Program-made: the position numbers and the translations under genes
Shown: one piece after another, positions 40,017 to 48,482 of the stretch
Position numbering within the stretch: position 1 is the stretch's first letter
Layout of the letters: every line of letters begins with the position of its first letter
Notes under the pieces: model-generated
Databases searched by the model: none
What the model was told of the DNA's origin: nothing
Seen by the model: the letters and a program-made list of their open reading frames with translations, nothing else
DNA from: Methylobacterium sp. W2
GTDB lineage: Bacteria; Pseudomonadota; Alphaproteobacteria; Rhizobiales; Beijerinckiaceae
DNA: 64,000 nucleotides
Direction: 5' to 3'
Assembly: GCF_020662345.1 (NCBI RefSeq)
Contig: NZ_VMOA01000010.1
Span: 62,001-126,000, forward strand

Positions 40017-40535
40017 TCAGGCTGCGGCAGCCTTGCGCGGCCGACCCGCCTTCTTGGGCTTCTCAGGAACTGGAGCGGTCTCCTGAGCGATTGGCTTCTC
40101 CGGGGCGGCGGGAGGCGCCTTCCGAACCTTTCCCAAACCAATTGCTCGAGCAAGCTCCGAGCGCTGCGCCGAGTAACCTGCGGAGACCATGGGGTAGTCG
40201 GCAGGCAGGCCATGCTTCGCACGATAGGCCTCGGGTGTCAGACCATGGGTGGTTAGGTGTCTGCGCAGCGTCTTGTAGGACTTACCGTCCTCAAAGCTGA
40301 TCAGCCCGTCTGGCGTAATCGACTTCCTGATCTGAGCCGGCGTTGCCTTCTCGATCTTGCTCTCGGCCACTGCACCTTTTTCACCAATCGCGAGACCACT
40401 GACGGCAGCATGCACATTGCTCAGCAGCTCGCCCAAAGCGTTTGGTGGCAATGAGTTATTTGAGACGTAGGCGGCGACGATGTCAGCCGCGAGTTCGATG
40501 TAGTTTGCCTGAAAATCTTGGGTACTGTCAGTCAT
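40017..40535 (-). CDS. MucR/Ros-family regulator without zinc-binding cysteines
   Basis: A 172-residue MucR-type DNA-binding protein. The N-terminal dimer part reads YIELAADIVAAYVSNNSLPP and the DNA-binding part ITPDGLISFEDGKSYKTLRR, HLTTHGLTPEAYRAKHGLPA and DYPMVSAGYSAQRSELARAI. Classical family members have Cys residues before this helix; here the position is Ser and the whole protein contains no Cys. Some rhizobial relatives are known to fold without zinc. The basic KKAGRPRK tail resembles an AT-hook. The ATG at 40535 begins the conserved region; a longer frame to 40679 has no family match. Confidence 0.87.
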   Translation of the reverse strand: MTDSTQDFQANYIELAADIVAAYVSNNSLPPNALGELLSNVHAAVSGLAIGEKGAVAESKIEKATPAQIRKSITPDGLISFEDGKSYKTLRRHLTTHGLTPEAYRAKHGLPADYPMVSAGYSAQRSELARAIGLGKVRKAPPAAPEKPIAQETAPVPEKPKKAGRPRKAAAA

Positions 40536-40689
40536 AGCGTTTTCTCTGAGGACCGTAGACGCCCCATAGAGTAAGTTTGGTACGAAACACAACATTTCCA
40601 ACGAACAGAACTCACGCAGCTTGTTGGATAGCGGCTCCCTGATTGAAATCCGACGGGTGGAACCCATGACCTGAGTCAACTTTCGACCG

Positions 40690-40846
40690 AGGCTGTGTGA
40701 AAACGCGTGTCGGTCTGATGCAAGTAGAAAGATTTTCTTTTGAGGCTCTCTGAAGTCGCTGTCGCGGCCATCCGAGCTGTTGTTTCCAGTCTTCCATGGA
40801 AGATTACGCTCCGGTGTGGCGAAGTGCCGACGTTTTTACACAGCCT
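40690..40846. repeat. Candidate MITE / solo IS with 16-bp terminal inverted repeats
   Basis: AGGCTGTGTGAAAACG at 40690-40705 and CGTTTTTACACAGCCT at 40831-40846 are inverted repeats with a single mismatch, 157 bases end to end. The interior has no transposase frame. This is the form of a miniature inverted-repeat element mobilised by a full-length IS elsewhere. It lies in the 514-base gap between mucR and the SnoaL-like gene; I see no gene in the rest of the gap. Confidence 0.6.
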
Positions 40847-41049
40847 GGACCCTTAGCGGAAGCCGAGAGCGTCCGCTTGCAGGGCACTCGGTGAGGCAGA
40901 GACCTACGACCGGGATGGGTGGTTATTGGCCCTTCCGCTTACGGAACTAGCCACAGGGAAAGCTGCCTCTCGCTGAAGCGGCTTGAATGCCAACGGATGG
41001 CGGCCTCGTCATACTGCTTGTTGGAGGACGAGGCGCGCCACTTTGAGAG

Positions 41050-41466
41050 CTATGCCCAACCAAGCTCCCTTACGGCTTGGGCGTCGTTCCAGATCTTCGT
41101 CATCGCAACGATCCTGTTGCCCTCGAACTGCATCACGTAGACGTAGTCGGTCGACGTGCTCTTGCCCGTCGGTGGGCACGGACCGCCTTCCCCGGTATGG
41201 GTTCCGCGGAAGATACCGTATGCCGCTACGTTCCGGCGCTCCTCGTCCGAGGCGAAGGATTTCACCTCGTACCGACCGTCGGGGATGAAGGTCAGAAGCC
41301 CCTTCATCCAATCCGTATAGTCCCGTAGCGAGGTGACGCCGGCCAAGGCGTCGGCTTGGGCCGAGAAGGTCGCGTCAGGAGTGCAATAGCGCTGGCATGC
41401 CTCCCAGCCACCACCTGTCTCGCAGGCATTGAAGAAGGCCTTCGCAACCGTCGCGATGTCGCTCAT
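41050..41466 (-). CDS. SnoaL/NTF2-like protein
   Basis: A 138-residue cone-shaped NTF2-fold protein. The segments VAKAFFNACETGGGWEACQR, YCTPDATFSAQADALAGVTS, LRDYTDWMKGLLTFIPDGRY and the C-terminal DYVYVMQFEGNRIVAMTKIW are typical of SnoaL-like proteins. Members include cyclases, isomerases and ligand binders, and the role here is unknown. It stands alone between the mucR region and the amidase operon on the same strand. Confidence 0.75.
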   Translation of the reverse strand: MSDIATVAKAFFNACETGGGWEACQRYCTPDATFSAQADALAGVTSLRDYTDWMKGLLTFIPDGRYEVKSFASDEERRNVAAYGIFRGTHTGEGGPCPPTGKSTSTDYVYVMQFEGNRIVAMTKIWNDAQAVRELGWA

Positions 41467-41720
41467 AGCGGAGTCATTCCTTTGCTATCGCTTCGGACGC
41501 CGCCTGTCGCGGATGCCCGTCCGGGGGTATGTCGCATAAAGGCTCGCCTCGTAAGCCTCCATCGAACGGAGCAAGGCCGTAGACACAGGTCCCCCGGAAG
41601 GACGCCTGCGTTGGCCTTCGTTCCGCTAACTCGCCCGGGCGACCTCAACGAGGTTGTCCGAGAAAGACGTGCCGTGGCCCATACTGCGTCGCCCAAAGAC
41701 GGCGATTAGCCGAGCGCTTA

Positions 41721-42014
41721 TCAATTTTCCGCACAGTGCCGCTTGAATATGAAGACCTCAGCACCGGAGGCCTCGGCGGAGACATTCGTGACCCCGTGAC
41801 GATCGACCAGCCAAGACCGGACCATGGCGGCGGCCGCGGGGGTGAGCGCTGGCTTCCAGAGCCAGACGTCGCCGGCCTCGTCCACGCCGTTCTCGCGGAA
41901 CAGGGCTTTACGGGCATCATCCGCAACGCCCACCGACCACTCGCGAAAATCGGCGCCGAACTCTTTGACGTAGCTGGCGAACTCGAACTTGATCTGCTGG
42001 ACGCTGTAGACCAT
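41721..42014 (-). CDS. Unknown 97-residue protein, last gene of dimethylformamidase-type operon
   Basis: A 97-residue soluble protein starting MVYSVQQIKFEFASYVKEFG and ending AEVFIFKRHCAEN, with a Trp-rich centre (DVWLWKPALT). I do not recognise a family. The ATG at 42014 is 4 bases after the stop of the Sel1-repeat gene, which in turn is 4 bases from the Rieske-like gene, so it is firmly part of the operon beginning at 46956. A role in assembly or activity of the amide hydrolase is inference from position only. Confidence 0.75.
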   Translation of the reverse strand: MVYSVQQIKFEFASYVKEFGADFREWSVGVADDARKALFRENGVDEAGDVWLWKPALTPAAAAMVRSWLVDRHGVTNVSAEASGAEVFIFKRHCAEN

Positions 42015-42018
42015 CGGC

Positions 42019-42717
42019 TCAACCTGGGATCGGATTGATGCGGGCATCGACCGGACCGATGCGACGGCCCTGCGCACGCGCCATGCCTGTGCGCTTCTCG
42101 TCGGCAGACATCTCTTTGATGACGGCCTCGAGGGCGTTGAGCGCCGTGCCGACGCCGTGCTGGGCGGCCAGCGAAAGCCAGGCGAAGGCCTCGACCCGGT
42201 CCTTCCTGACGCCAATGCCGTTCGCGTAGAGGTGCCCGAGGCGCGCCTGAGCCGGATAGTGGCCGGCCTCGGCGGCAGACCGATAGAGCGAGGCAGCGCG
42301 TGCCGGGTCCGCCGGCAGGCCATCGCCCTTCGCCAGCATCGTCGCCAGATTGTACTGCGCCATCACATCGCCGCCGGAAGCAGCGCGTTCGAGCCAGCGC
42401 GCGCCCTCGCCGCGATCCTGCGCAATCCCCTGGCCCATGGCGAGCATCGCGCCGACATTGGTCGCGGCGGCCACGTTGCCTCCTTCGGCAGCACGCTGGT
42501 ACCAGCTGAACGCTTCGGACAGGGACGAGTCCACACCGAAGCCGTTGGCGTAGTGCGCCCCAAGCCATGCCTGCGCCTCGGCGACGCCGGCCTCGGAGAG
42601 GGGCCGCAACCGCGAGAGGGATTCGGTGTAGGAGCCGGCGCGAAACGCCTCAATGGCCTTGCTGAGGTCTCCTTCGGCGCAGGATGCTGGGAATGTCCGT
42701 TCGGGTGACATGCTCAT
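42019..42717 (-). CDS. Sel1-repeat protein
   Basis: A 232-residue protein with tandem Sel1-like (TPR-type) repeats of about 36 residues. Examples are AEAQAWLGAHYANGFGVDSS, SWYQRAAEGGNVAAATNVGA, LERAASGGDVMAQYNLATML and SAAEAGHYPAQARLGHLYAN. Such repeats form helical scaffolds that bind proteins. There is no obvious signal peptide, so it is probably cytosolic. It sits between the Rieske-like gene and the 97-residue gene with 4-base gaps, suggesting that it scaffolds a partner from the same operon. Confidence 0.88.
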   Translation of the reverse strand: MSMSPERTFPASCAEGDLSKAIEAFRAGSYTESLSRLRPLSEAGVAEAQAWLGAHYANGFGVDSSLSEAFSWYQRAAEGGNVAAATNVGAMLAMGQGIAQDRGEGARWLERAASGGDVMAQYNLATMLAKGDGLPADPARAASLYRSAAEAGHYPAQARLGHLYANGIGVRKDRVEAFAWLSLAAQHGVGTALNALEAVIKEMSADEKRTGMARAQGRRIGPVDARINPIPG

Positions 42718-42721
42718 GGGC

Positions 42722-43846
42722 TTAGCGCCTTCTGCCTAGTGCCGTTGCATAGAGGGGTTCGGTGACGTCGATGTGGGGCCGTGCCTCGACGGCAGCAGCC
42801 AGCCGCCTTTGAAGCCAGCGCTCGGCCGCGTTAGGAAGAGTGGGTCGGCGGGCCGGATTGGTCTCCCGGACGTCGAGGTCTCGTTGAAGCTGAATGGTGG
42901 GCCGGGCGCGCGCATCGAGTTCGGCGAGCCAGTCGCCTGCGCCGCGTACCTGGTTTCCGAACAAGGCGACCCGGCAAAGGGTCTCGCCGAGGGCGGTGGG
43001 CTGCACGATGACGCCGCAGGTCTCGCCGCGCGCCGAAAACAGGATGAGATTCGGAAACAGGATCCGCGCCTCGGCGGCCCTGCCGTCCCTCAGTGTCGTT
43101 GTCAGCCATAAGCTGTCGCTCGTCGGCAAGGCGACCTCGCCGCCCGCGAGCGCTCCCAGGACAAGCTTCCAGTTGGCCGGGTACGTGCGACGAAAGGTTA
43201 GCACCGTCCCGACGGGGCCGGAGGTCTCGTCCTCAAAGGCGAGGTTCTGGAGCGGCTCCGAGGTCGTGCCGGCATCCAGGTTGACGAAAATCATCGACCC
43301 GGAGGTCCGCACGGCGACGGGAAGCAGACGTTCCGGGCGCAGGCCGAGATACTGGTGCATGGCCGGCGTCGGGCCGCCATCCGGTGCGGCCGAGAGCGGG
43401 AGGCCGTCGCGGCTATAGCCGCAGGCAGTGAAGGAGCAGCGGGTCTTGGTACCCGTCTGGCACTGAAGGGGCACCGCGCGGCACCCGCCGTGCTGAGCCT
43501 TGTTGAAACGCCCCACCAGACCGCCATCGGCGCGGCGCTGAACGTGGACGCCGTGATGCCCAACTGTGAAGGATAGCAGATCGTTCGTCTTCGGAATTTC
43601 CTCCTGCGTCCCGACACAGACCCAGTTCCGCGTCCAGACGGCATAGTCTTCGAGGTTGGCGAAGGCGAGCGAGCGATACGCCGTTGGCGGAAGATGATGC
43701 GGCTCGGCCGGATCCAGCGCCTCTGCGAAGAAGGCGGGATCGGAGAGATCCCAACCTTCCGCGGCATGGCCGAGATCGGGGCGGTCCGTAACGAAGCCGG
43801 CCGCTGGCATGGTGTGCGGGGCAGCCGGGAGCGATCTGACGGACAT
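42722..43846 (-). CDS. Rieske-oxygenase-like protein lacking iron ligands
   Basis: A 374-residue homologue of the alpha subunit of ring-hydroxylating oxygenases. It keeps the layout: SLAFANLEDYAVWTRNWVCV, then a Rieske-like region and a C-terminal part with RRTYPANWKLVLGA. The ligands are lost. The first Cys-x-His pair reads Ala-Gln-His (117-119), the second Cys-x2-His reads Cys-Ser-Phe-Thr (137-140), and the His pair expected after NWKL is missing. It should bind neither the 2Fe-2S nor the mononuclear iron. The ATG at 43846 has CAGGA six bases upstream. It follows the large dimethylformamidase-type gene by about 130 bases and precedes the Sel1 gene by 4. Confidence 0.75.
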   Translation of the reverse strand: MSVRSLPAAPHTMPAAGFVTDRPDLGHAAEGWDLSDPAFFAEALDPAEPHHLPPTAYRSLAFANLEDYAVWTRNWVCVGTQEEIPKTNDLLSFTVGHHGVHVQRRADGGLVGRFNKAQHGGCRAVPLQCQTGTKTRCSFTACGYSRDGLPLSAAPDGGPTPAMHQYLGLRPERLLPVAVRTSGSMIFVNLDAGTTSEPLQNLAFEDETSGPVGTVLTFRRTYPANWKLVLGALAGGEVALPTSDSLWLTTTLRDGRAAEARILFPNLILFSARGETCGVIVQPTALGETLCRVALFGNQVRGAGDWLAELDARARPTIQLQRDLDVRETNPARRPTLPNAAERWLQRRLAAAVEARPHIDVTEPLYATALGRRR

Positions 43847-43976
43847 CGGCATTCCTGGAACAGGCACCCGGAGGGCAGCACTGGCGAGAGGCATTGGACG
43901 GGAGGCGTGCGGGGCCTGCACACCTCCCGTCCTCACTCCGAGCCCCCCGAGAGGGCCCAGAGATCGATCATGGGGA

Positions 43977-46409
43977 TCAGGCGGGGAGCGGCTCGCCGCG
44001 GGCTTTGCGGCTCTGGTGCTCGATCGGGGTCGGATCGTAATCGGCGCGGCCGCGGTGCTTGATCGCATTGGCCGGCGGAGTGGGCAGCGGCCCGTCCGTC
44101 GAGAAGCGGTCGAGCACGTTCTTCACGAGCCGCGAGATGTTGTTATCGCAGTTGTTCCAGGGCAGAGAGCCACAGAACGCGATCGACGAGAAGGCGAAAC
44201 AGCCGCCCCCGTTCGGCGTCTCGTGGAAGGCGATGTCGCCACGCACGCGCGGATGCGTCGTTCCGTCGAGGCCCTGCTGGTTGAAGCCAAAATCCTCCAT
44301 AACGAGGAGGTAAGCTTCGGTGTGCCGGCCCGCCGAGGTCGCGACAGCCAGCGTATGGGGCGGCGAGCCAAGCATGGTATCGACGATGTCGAGCTCAAGA
44401 CCGGCAGCACCGCCACCGACGAGACCGAAATTGCCGAGCTTCTCGTCGTAGCCGATGCCCTCGAAGGCCCAGGCCACACGCTCGTCGAGGCTGTCCGGCG
44501 TCCGCGAGAAGTAGGACGAGACGTCGAAGCCTTCCGAGGACATGCCGACCCCCGCCACGGAGTGCAGATAACGCCCACGGAAGCGCCACATGCCGCCAAG
44601 TTCACCGGTGCCCTGGTGATAGTACTCGCCGGGATCCGCGCGCCAGGTCCGGATGCCGGACTCGCAGCGGCGCATTTCGGTCACGATGCCGCGGCCCTTC
44701 TCAGCGTAGCCAGGATGGTAGGAGTGGACCCAGTACCACGCGTCCGCGCCCATATACATCAGGCGACCGCCGCGCTGCGTATAGTTGTGGAGGGCATCGA
44801 GCTGAGCACCCGAATTATGCTCCGGATGCGAGCCGGTGATGATGACGTTGTAGTTTTCGATCCGGGCCAGCCCATCATATGTGATGTCTTCGTCGGTGAA
44901 GACATCGTAGTCGTAGCCCATCGTCTCCAGCCAGTAGATAAGATGAAGATCGGCCGGGTATTGCCACGGGGCCTGCGCCAGAAAGTGATCGTATTTCGGC
45001 CGGATCGACAGGATCGGTCGCAGTCGCGACGAGATCGAGATACCGGTGCCGTCGGTGTGAGTGTCGTAGATCGAGCCGCCGTATTCGCGGTGCTCGGACA
45101 GGAACATGTTCTGCTCCTGCATGATCGGCACGCGATAGACGAACAGTTCGGCGCCACCAGCGTTGCAGGCCACGTGCTCGTTGGCATAGGCCATGTAGCT
45201 GATGGTCGGGACCATGACGGCGATCTTTGCCGTCTCCTGGCCGACGCGTGGCACCACCCAGAACGGGATGAAGTCCTCGTCGCCGTCAGAGGTGGTGAGC
45301 TTGGCGCCGTAGAACCGGCTTTTCACGCCGGTCTCGGGCACCGCCCATTCAAAGTCCGAGACCCAGCGGGCGTCGTCGACGTCGTCGTCGTGGAAGCTGA
45401 TCGCGCCGTATTCCTGCGGAGCATGCTTCCAGTCGAAATTCTGGCCCGACCAGTTGTAGCCGGTCATGGCCCGGTTCGGGCAGTTCACCAGGGTCGCGTC
45501 GAAGCGATAAGGGCCTTCGTCCTTGCAGAACAACGTGTCGATGCCGGCCGAGAAGTTCCAGGCGGCGACGATGCACTCGGAGAGCTTGCCCGTCGGGCCG
45601 CTGTTGCGGCGTTCCGTCAGGCCCGGCTGCGCACCGGCCTTCATCATCTCGATCTCCGCGCGCGACAGTGCCCGATTGCAGATGCGGGGGCTGTCGATCT
45701 TGCCGTTATACTTGCCGGCGAAGACCACTCCGGCCGGCTTCGAGGACTGGGCGAGCGGATCGTCCGGGGCCAGCGTCTTCACATAGGCCGCGAGGGCGAC
45801 CGGGACCGGAGCGTGGGCGATGGCGAGCTTCAGATTCGTCACGACCGGCGGGCTCTCGGGATCGAGCGCATAGACGACCTGAGGCTCGTGATAGAGGACG
45901 ACATCACCGGTCGCGGCATCGAAGGTGGCCGCGCAGAAGTGCCAGGCGTGATCGCGGATCGGGATGCCGGTGGTGATCCGGTGCTCGTTGATGCGGAGTT
46001 CGAGGCAGCCGTCCTCGTTGATGAAGAGGCCGTAGCCGCTATCGTTGGCCCATTTGGTGACGAGGCCTTGGGCGCCATGCTTCCAGTAGCGCTGATGGGT
46101 CTTGGGCGCCGTAGGCCAGACCCAGCATTGGAGCGTGAAGCTTTCGACGTGGAAGGCCTTAGCATCCGGCACGTAACCGTACGAGCCGCCGTGGATGATC
46201 TGCTTCTGGCCCTTGTAAGTGCCGTTCACCGACGCCTCGATCGGCTTGTCGATGTAGCCCGGGCCTCGCGGATTGGTGTCGCCGTTGATGATCTGGACGA
46301 TCTCGACCTTGTATTCGGCGGGACCATCGCAGTTCACGTAGAACTTGATCGTATCTCCGGGATGGACGCCGAATTTGTCGGCGTATCCGGTCAACCTCAT
46401 GTAACTCAT
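43977..46409 (-). CDS. dmfA2: N,N-dimethylformamidase-type large (beta) subunit
   Basis: An 810-residue protein of the dimethylformamidase beta-subunit family, which hydrolyses N,N-dimethylformamide to dimethylamine and formate using a mononuclear iron bound by two Tyr and one carboxylate. It starts MSYMRLTGYADKFGVHPGDT and has a lectin-like domain (LQCWVWPTAPKTHQRYWKHG, DHAWHFCAATFDAATGDVVL). The catalytic part includes NAGGAELFVYRVPIMQEQNM, LIYWLETMGYDYDVFTDEDI and ITGSHPEHNSGAQLDALHNY. It is somewhat longer than the roughly 760 residues I recall for characterised enzymes. The ATG at 46409 is the start of family similarity. The small-subunit gene is immediately upstream; the substrate could be another small amide. 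Confidence 0.85.
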   Translation of the reverse strand: MSYMRLTGYADKFGVHPGDTIKFYVNCDGPAEYKVEIVQIINGDTNPRGPGYIDKPIEASVNGTYKGQKQIIHGGSYGYVPDAKAFHVESFTLQCWVWPTAPKTHQRYWKHGAQGLVTKWANDSGYGLFINEDGCLELRINEHRITTGIPIRDHAWHFCAATFDAATGDVVLYHEPQVVYALDPESPPVVTNLKLAIAHAPVPVALAAYVKTLAPDDPLAQSSKPAGVVFAGKYNGKIDSPRICNRALSRAEIEMMKAGAQPGLTERRNSGPTGKLSECIVAAWNFSAGIDTLFCKDEGPYRFDATLVNCPNRAMTGYNWSGQNFDWKHAPQEYGAISFHDDDVDDARWVSDFEWAVPETGVKSRFYGAKLTTSDGDEDFIPFWVVPRVGQETAKIAVMVPTISYMAYANEHVACNAGGAELFVYRVPIMQEQNMFLSEHREYGGSIYDTHTDGTGISISSRLRPILSIRPKYDHFLAQAPWQYPADLHLIYWLETMGYDYDVFTDEDITYDGLARIENYNVIITGSHPEHNSGAQLDALHNYTQRGGRLMYMGADAWYWVHSYHPGYAEKGRGIVTEMRRCESGIRTWRADPGEYYHQGTGELGGMWRFRGRYLHSVAGVGMSSEGFDVSSYFSRTPDSLDERVAWAFEGIGYDEKLGNFGLVGGGAAGLELDIVDTMLGSPPHTLAVATSAGRHTEAYLLVMEDFGFNQQGLDGTTHPRVRGDIAFHETPNGGGCFAFSSIAFCGSLPWNNCDNNISRLVKNVLDRFSTDGPLPTPPANAIKHRGRADYDPTPIEHQSRKARGEPLPA

Positions 46410-46515
46410 CGGACCAATCCTCGATGGGGCGCGAACTCTGCTCGCGGGCGCGCTCTCGCTGGCCTGACGCGCGGCCAAATTCGGTTTCGGCGGTGGGGTA
46501 ATGACGGGTGGCGGA

Positions 46516-46956
46516 TCAGGTGATCGGCCAGTTATCGTCCTTGCGTTTCCAGCCTTCGTGGAAATCGTCCGGGAAGCCGTAGCTGTCTGACAGTTCGTCC
46601 AGGCGCATCAGGAAGATGTCGTGCTGGATTTCCTGCTCGTCGGTGTAAACCTTGTCGCCGACGAGTTCGGGCGGAACGCCCCGGACGCCCGACAATCTGC
46701 CGATCCGCCATTCCCCGTCGATCTTCGTGCAGATGACGATCAGCTTACCTTTCGGGCTCTCGCCCCGCATGCGCAGCAGAACCCGCTTGAGGACGGGATC
46801 CGCATGCACACCACCGGTCAGCACCGTGGTGTCACCCGGCGTTTCACAGAGCAAGACAGAATTTCCGGCTACGCCCTTCATCGAATCCATGCACGCCTTG
46901 TGCTCATCGATCAGACGCTGGCGCTCCGGGCTGCCCTTTTTAGGAATCCGTTCCAT
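46516..46956 (-). CDS. dmfA1: N,N-dimethylformamidase-type small (alpha) subunit
   Basis: A 146-residue protein encoded directly before the large subunit. The C-terminal third (ELVGDKVYTDEQEIQHDIFL, then MRLDELSDSYGFPDD) resembles the end of the dimethylformamidase small subunit, where a Thr-Glu-Glu-rich stretch precedes a Phe-Leu-x-Arg helix; the N-terminal part is less conserved. Known enzymes are built of large and small subunits. It is the first gene of a five-gene operon and diverges from the regulatory genes at 47793, across a gap of about 840 bases. Confidence 0.72.
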   Translation of the reverse strand: MERIPKKGSPERQRLIDEHKACMDSMKGVAGNSVLLCETPGDTTVLTGGVHADPVLKRVLLRMRGESPKGKLIVICTKIDGEWRIGRLSGVRGVPPELVGDKVYTDEQEIQHDIFLMRLDELSDSYGFPDDFHEGWKRKDDNWPIT

Positions 46957-47792
46957 TGCGTTCCTCTTGGCTGAGGCGCCCGGGACCTAGGGCGCGGTGA
47001 TAGAACGACCGAAGGAAATGCAGCCGTTAATTGCAGAAGGGACGATCCTTCTGTTTAGCTCTGCGAATTAAAAACTACGCCCAGCCTAGACGTTACGTCA
47101 ACACATTCCGCTATTTCATCTAGATGTTTTAGATTGCATTCTTTGCGCACTATGTGTGCAGAAGGGCCGATGCGTGTGCAGCTGCAGGAAGCGCTCGTGG
47201 CGAAGCCGACTAGTTCCCTCATCGGAAAGCCGGCCCGCGCTTGATCTGCTGGGTCGGTGCGCAGTCTCGCCCACGCCCGGATATCCAGCAAAAACCCAAA
47301 GGAACGGCTGCCCGAAGACCTGTTCTTCAGCGGGTACGTCACCGAACCGATCGAAGGTCCCCACTTCACGCCAAAGCGTTTAACCACCGGGAACCTTCTA
47401 GCGTTTTTTCGAGGATATAGAGCACCTTACAAAGCTGCATCCACTGGGGTTCTCAGCGCTGGCTCGACCTAGTCCGACCGCTTCTCCCCGACGGTCGCCA
47501 GGCCATTACCGAGCGGTGATGAGTGGACCTCATGGCCGCCTGCCCACGCGCGAAGTGACCGAGCTTGGCGGTACCCTCGAGGGAATTGGACGCTTTTGTT
47601 ATTTGTAGCTAGATGTTTTTGCGGAATGGTCGGCATCTTGCGGATCAGCTCGTACGGATGCTCGCCTCACGCTGTCCACCGCCCCCTTGCCAGCAAACTG
47701 TCATGGCGGGTAAGGCTGTTAGATTGGTGGTTCCCAGGAGGTACTGCCGTCACGTTAGGCGTAGTGTTAAGACACGGGGCGGTCCTGCTCGC
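46957..47792. promoter_or_regulatory. Divergent control region between amidase operon and two-component genes
   Basis: An 836-base region with no convincing gene, AT-rich around 47050-47150. It must contain the promoters of dmfA1 (minus) and of the response regulator (plus). A perfect 7-bp inverted repeat, CAGAAGG at 47034-47040 and CCTTCTG at 47047-47053 with a 6-base spacer, lies 78 bases upstream of dmfA1 and is a candidate operator or leader hairpin. I found no site with the sigma-54 spacing TGGCAC-N5-TTGC in the part nearest dmfA1. Confidence 0.5.
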
Positions 47793-48482
47793 ATGAAAAT
47801 ACTCATCGCCGACGATCACTGGGTCGTGCGAGAATCCTTGAAACAAGTTTTGCGGGGCCTTCGACAATCTCTCGAGCTATTCGAGGCAGAAACGTTCAAC
47901 GAGGCTCAAGCAACTCTCGAAGCTCATCCCGATGTGGACTTGCTTCTCGTCGATCTCGTCATGCCGGGATTCTCGGATTTCGATGGCCTCCGTCGCCTCC
48001 GCGCTTCGTTTCCCGACGTTCCGGTCGTCGTGATCTCGGTTCACGAGGATGTGGACCACGTCATGAGATCCCTCGGGCACGGCGTGATCGGTTACATCCC
48101 GAAATCGTCCGGAGGCCAGGAGATCGAACGCGCGCTCGAACGGGTGCTGGAGGGGGAAGTTTCCTTCCCGAGGCGCATCATCGAGCGGTCGGGAAGCGCC
48201 GTCGCCTCTTCCGCCAAACCTTCCTACGTGCAGCTGCCCTCCGAAAGAGCTGCGCTTGAGCGCGACCCGGGCGTGTTAACCGATCGCCAGAAGGATATCC
48301 TCCTTCTGCTTGGTCAGGGTTACTCGGTTAAGAGGATTGCATCGGAACTCGAACTCAGCAGCCACACGGTCCGCGTCCATCTCGGCAACATCATGAAGGG
48401 CCTGAACATGCGCGATCGCGCCGAAGCGGTGCATTACGCAATACGGCATTTCGGCCCGCTGGCCGCGAGGGATCGTGGCTGA
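47793..48482 (+). CDS. LuxR/NarL-family response regulator
   Basis: A 229-residue response regulator. The receiver domain opens MKILIADDHWVVRESL with the acidic pair, the phosphoacceptor Asp is at 54 in LLLVDLVMPG, and the conserved Lys is in GYIPKSS. The C-terminal LuxR helix-turn-helix reads LTDRQKDILLLLGQGYSVKR, IASELELSSHTVRVHLGNIM. The ATG at 47793 is chosen as the start of the receiver fold. It overlaps the histidine kinase gene by 8 bases. It probably activates the divergent amidase operon or the transporter. Confidence 0.93.
   Translation: MKILIADDHWVVRESLKQVLRGLRQSLELFEAETFNEAQATLEAHPDVDLLLVDLVMPGFSDFDGLRRLRASFPDVPVVVISVHEDVDHVMRSLGHGVIGYIPKSSGGQEIERALERVLEGEVSFPRRIIERSGSAVASSAKPSYVQLPSERAALERDPGVLTDRQKDILLLLGQGYSVKRIASELELSSHTVRVHLGNIMKGLNMRDRAEAVHYAIRHFGPLAARDRG

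Noticed and set aside
43809..46523. 904-residue plus-strand open frame
   Set aside because: It is antisense to the dimethylformamidase-type large subunit, whose sequence is clearly recognisable. The plus-strand product has the Val/Asp/Arg-rich composition of a mirror frame.
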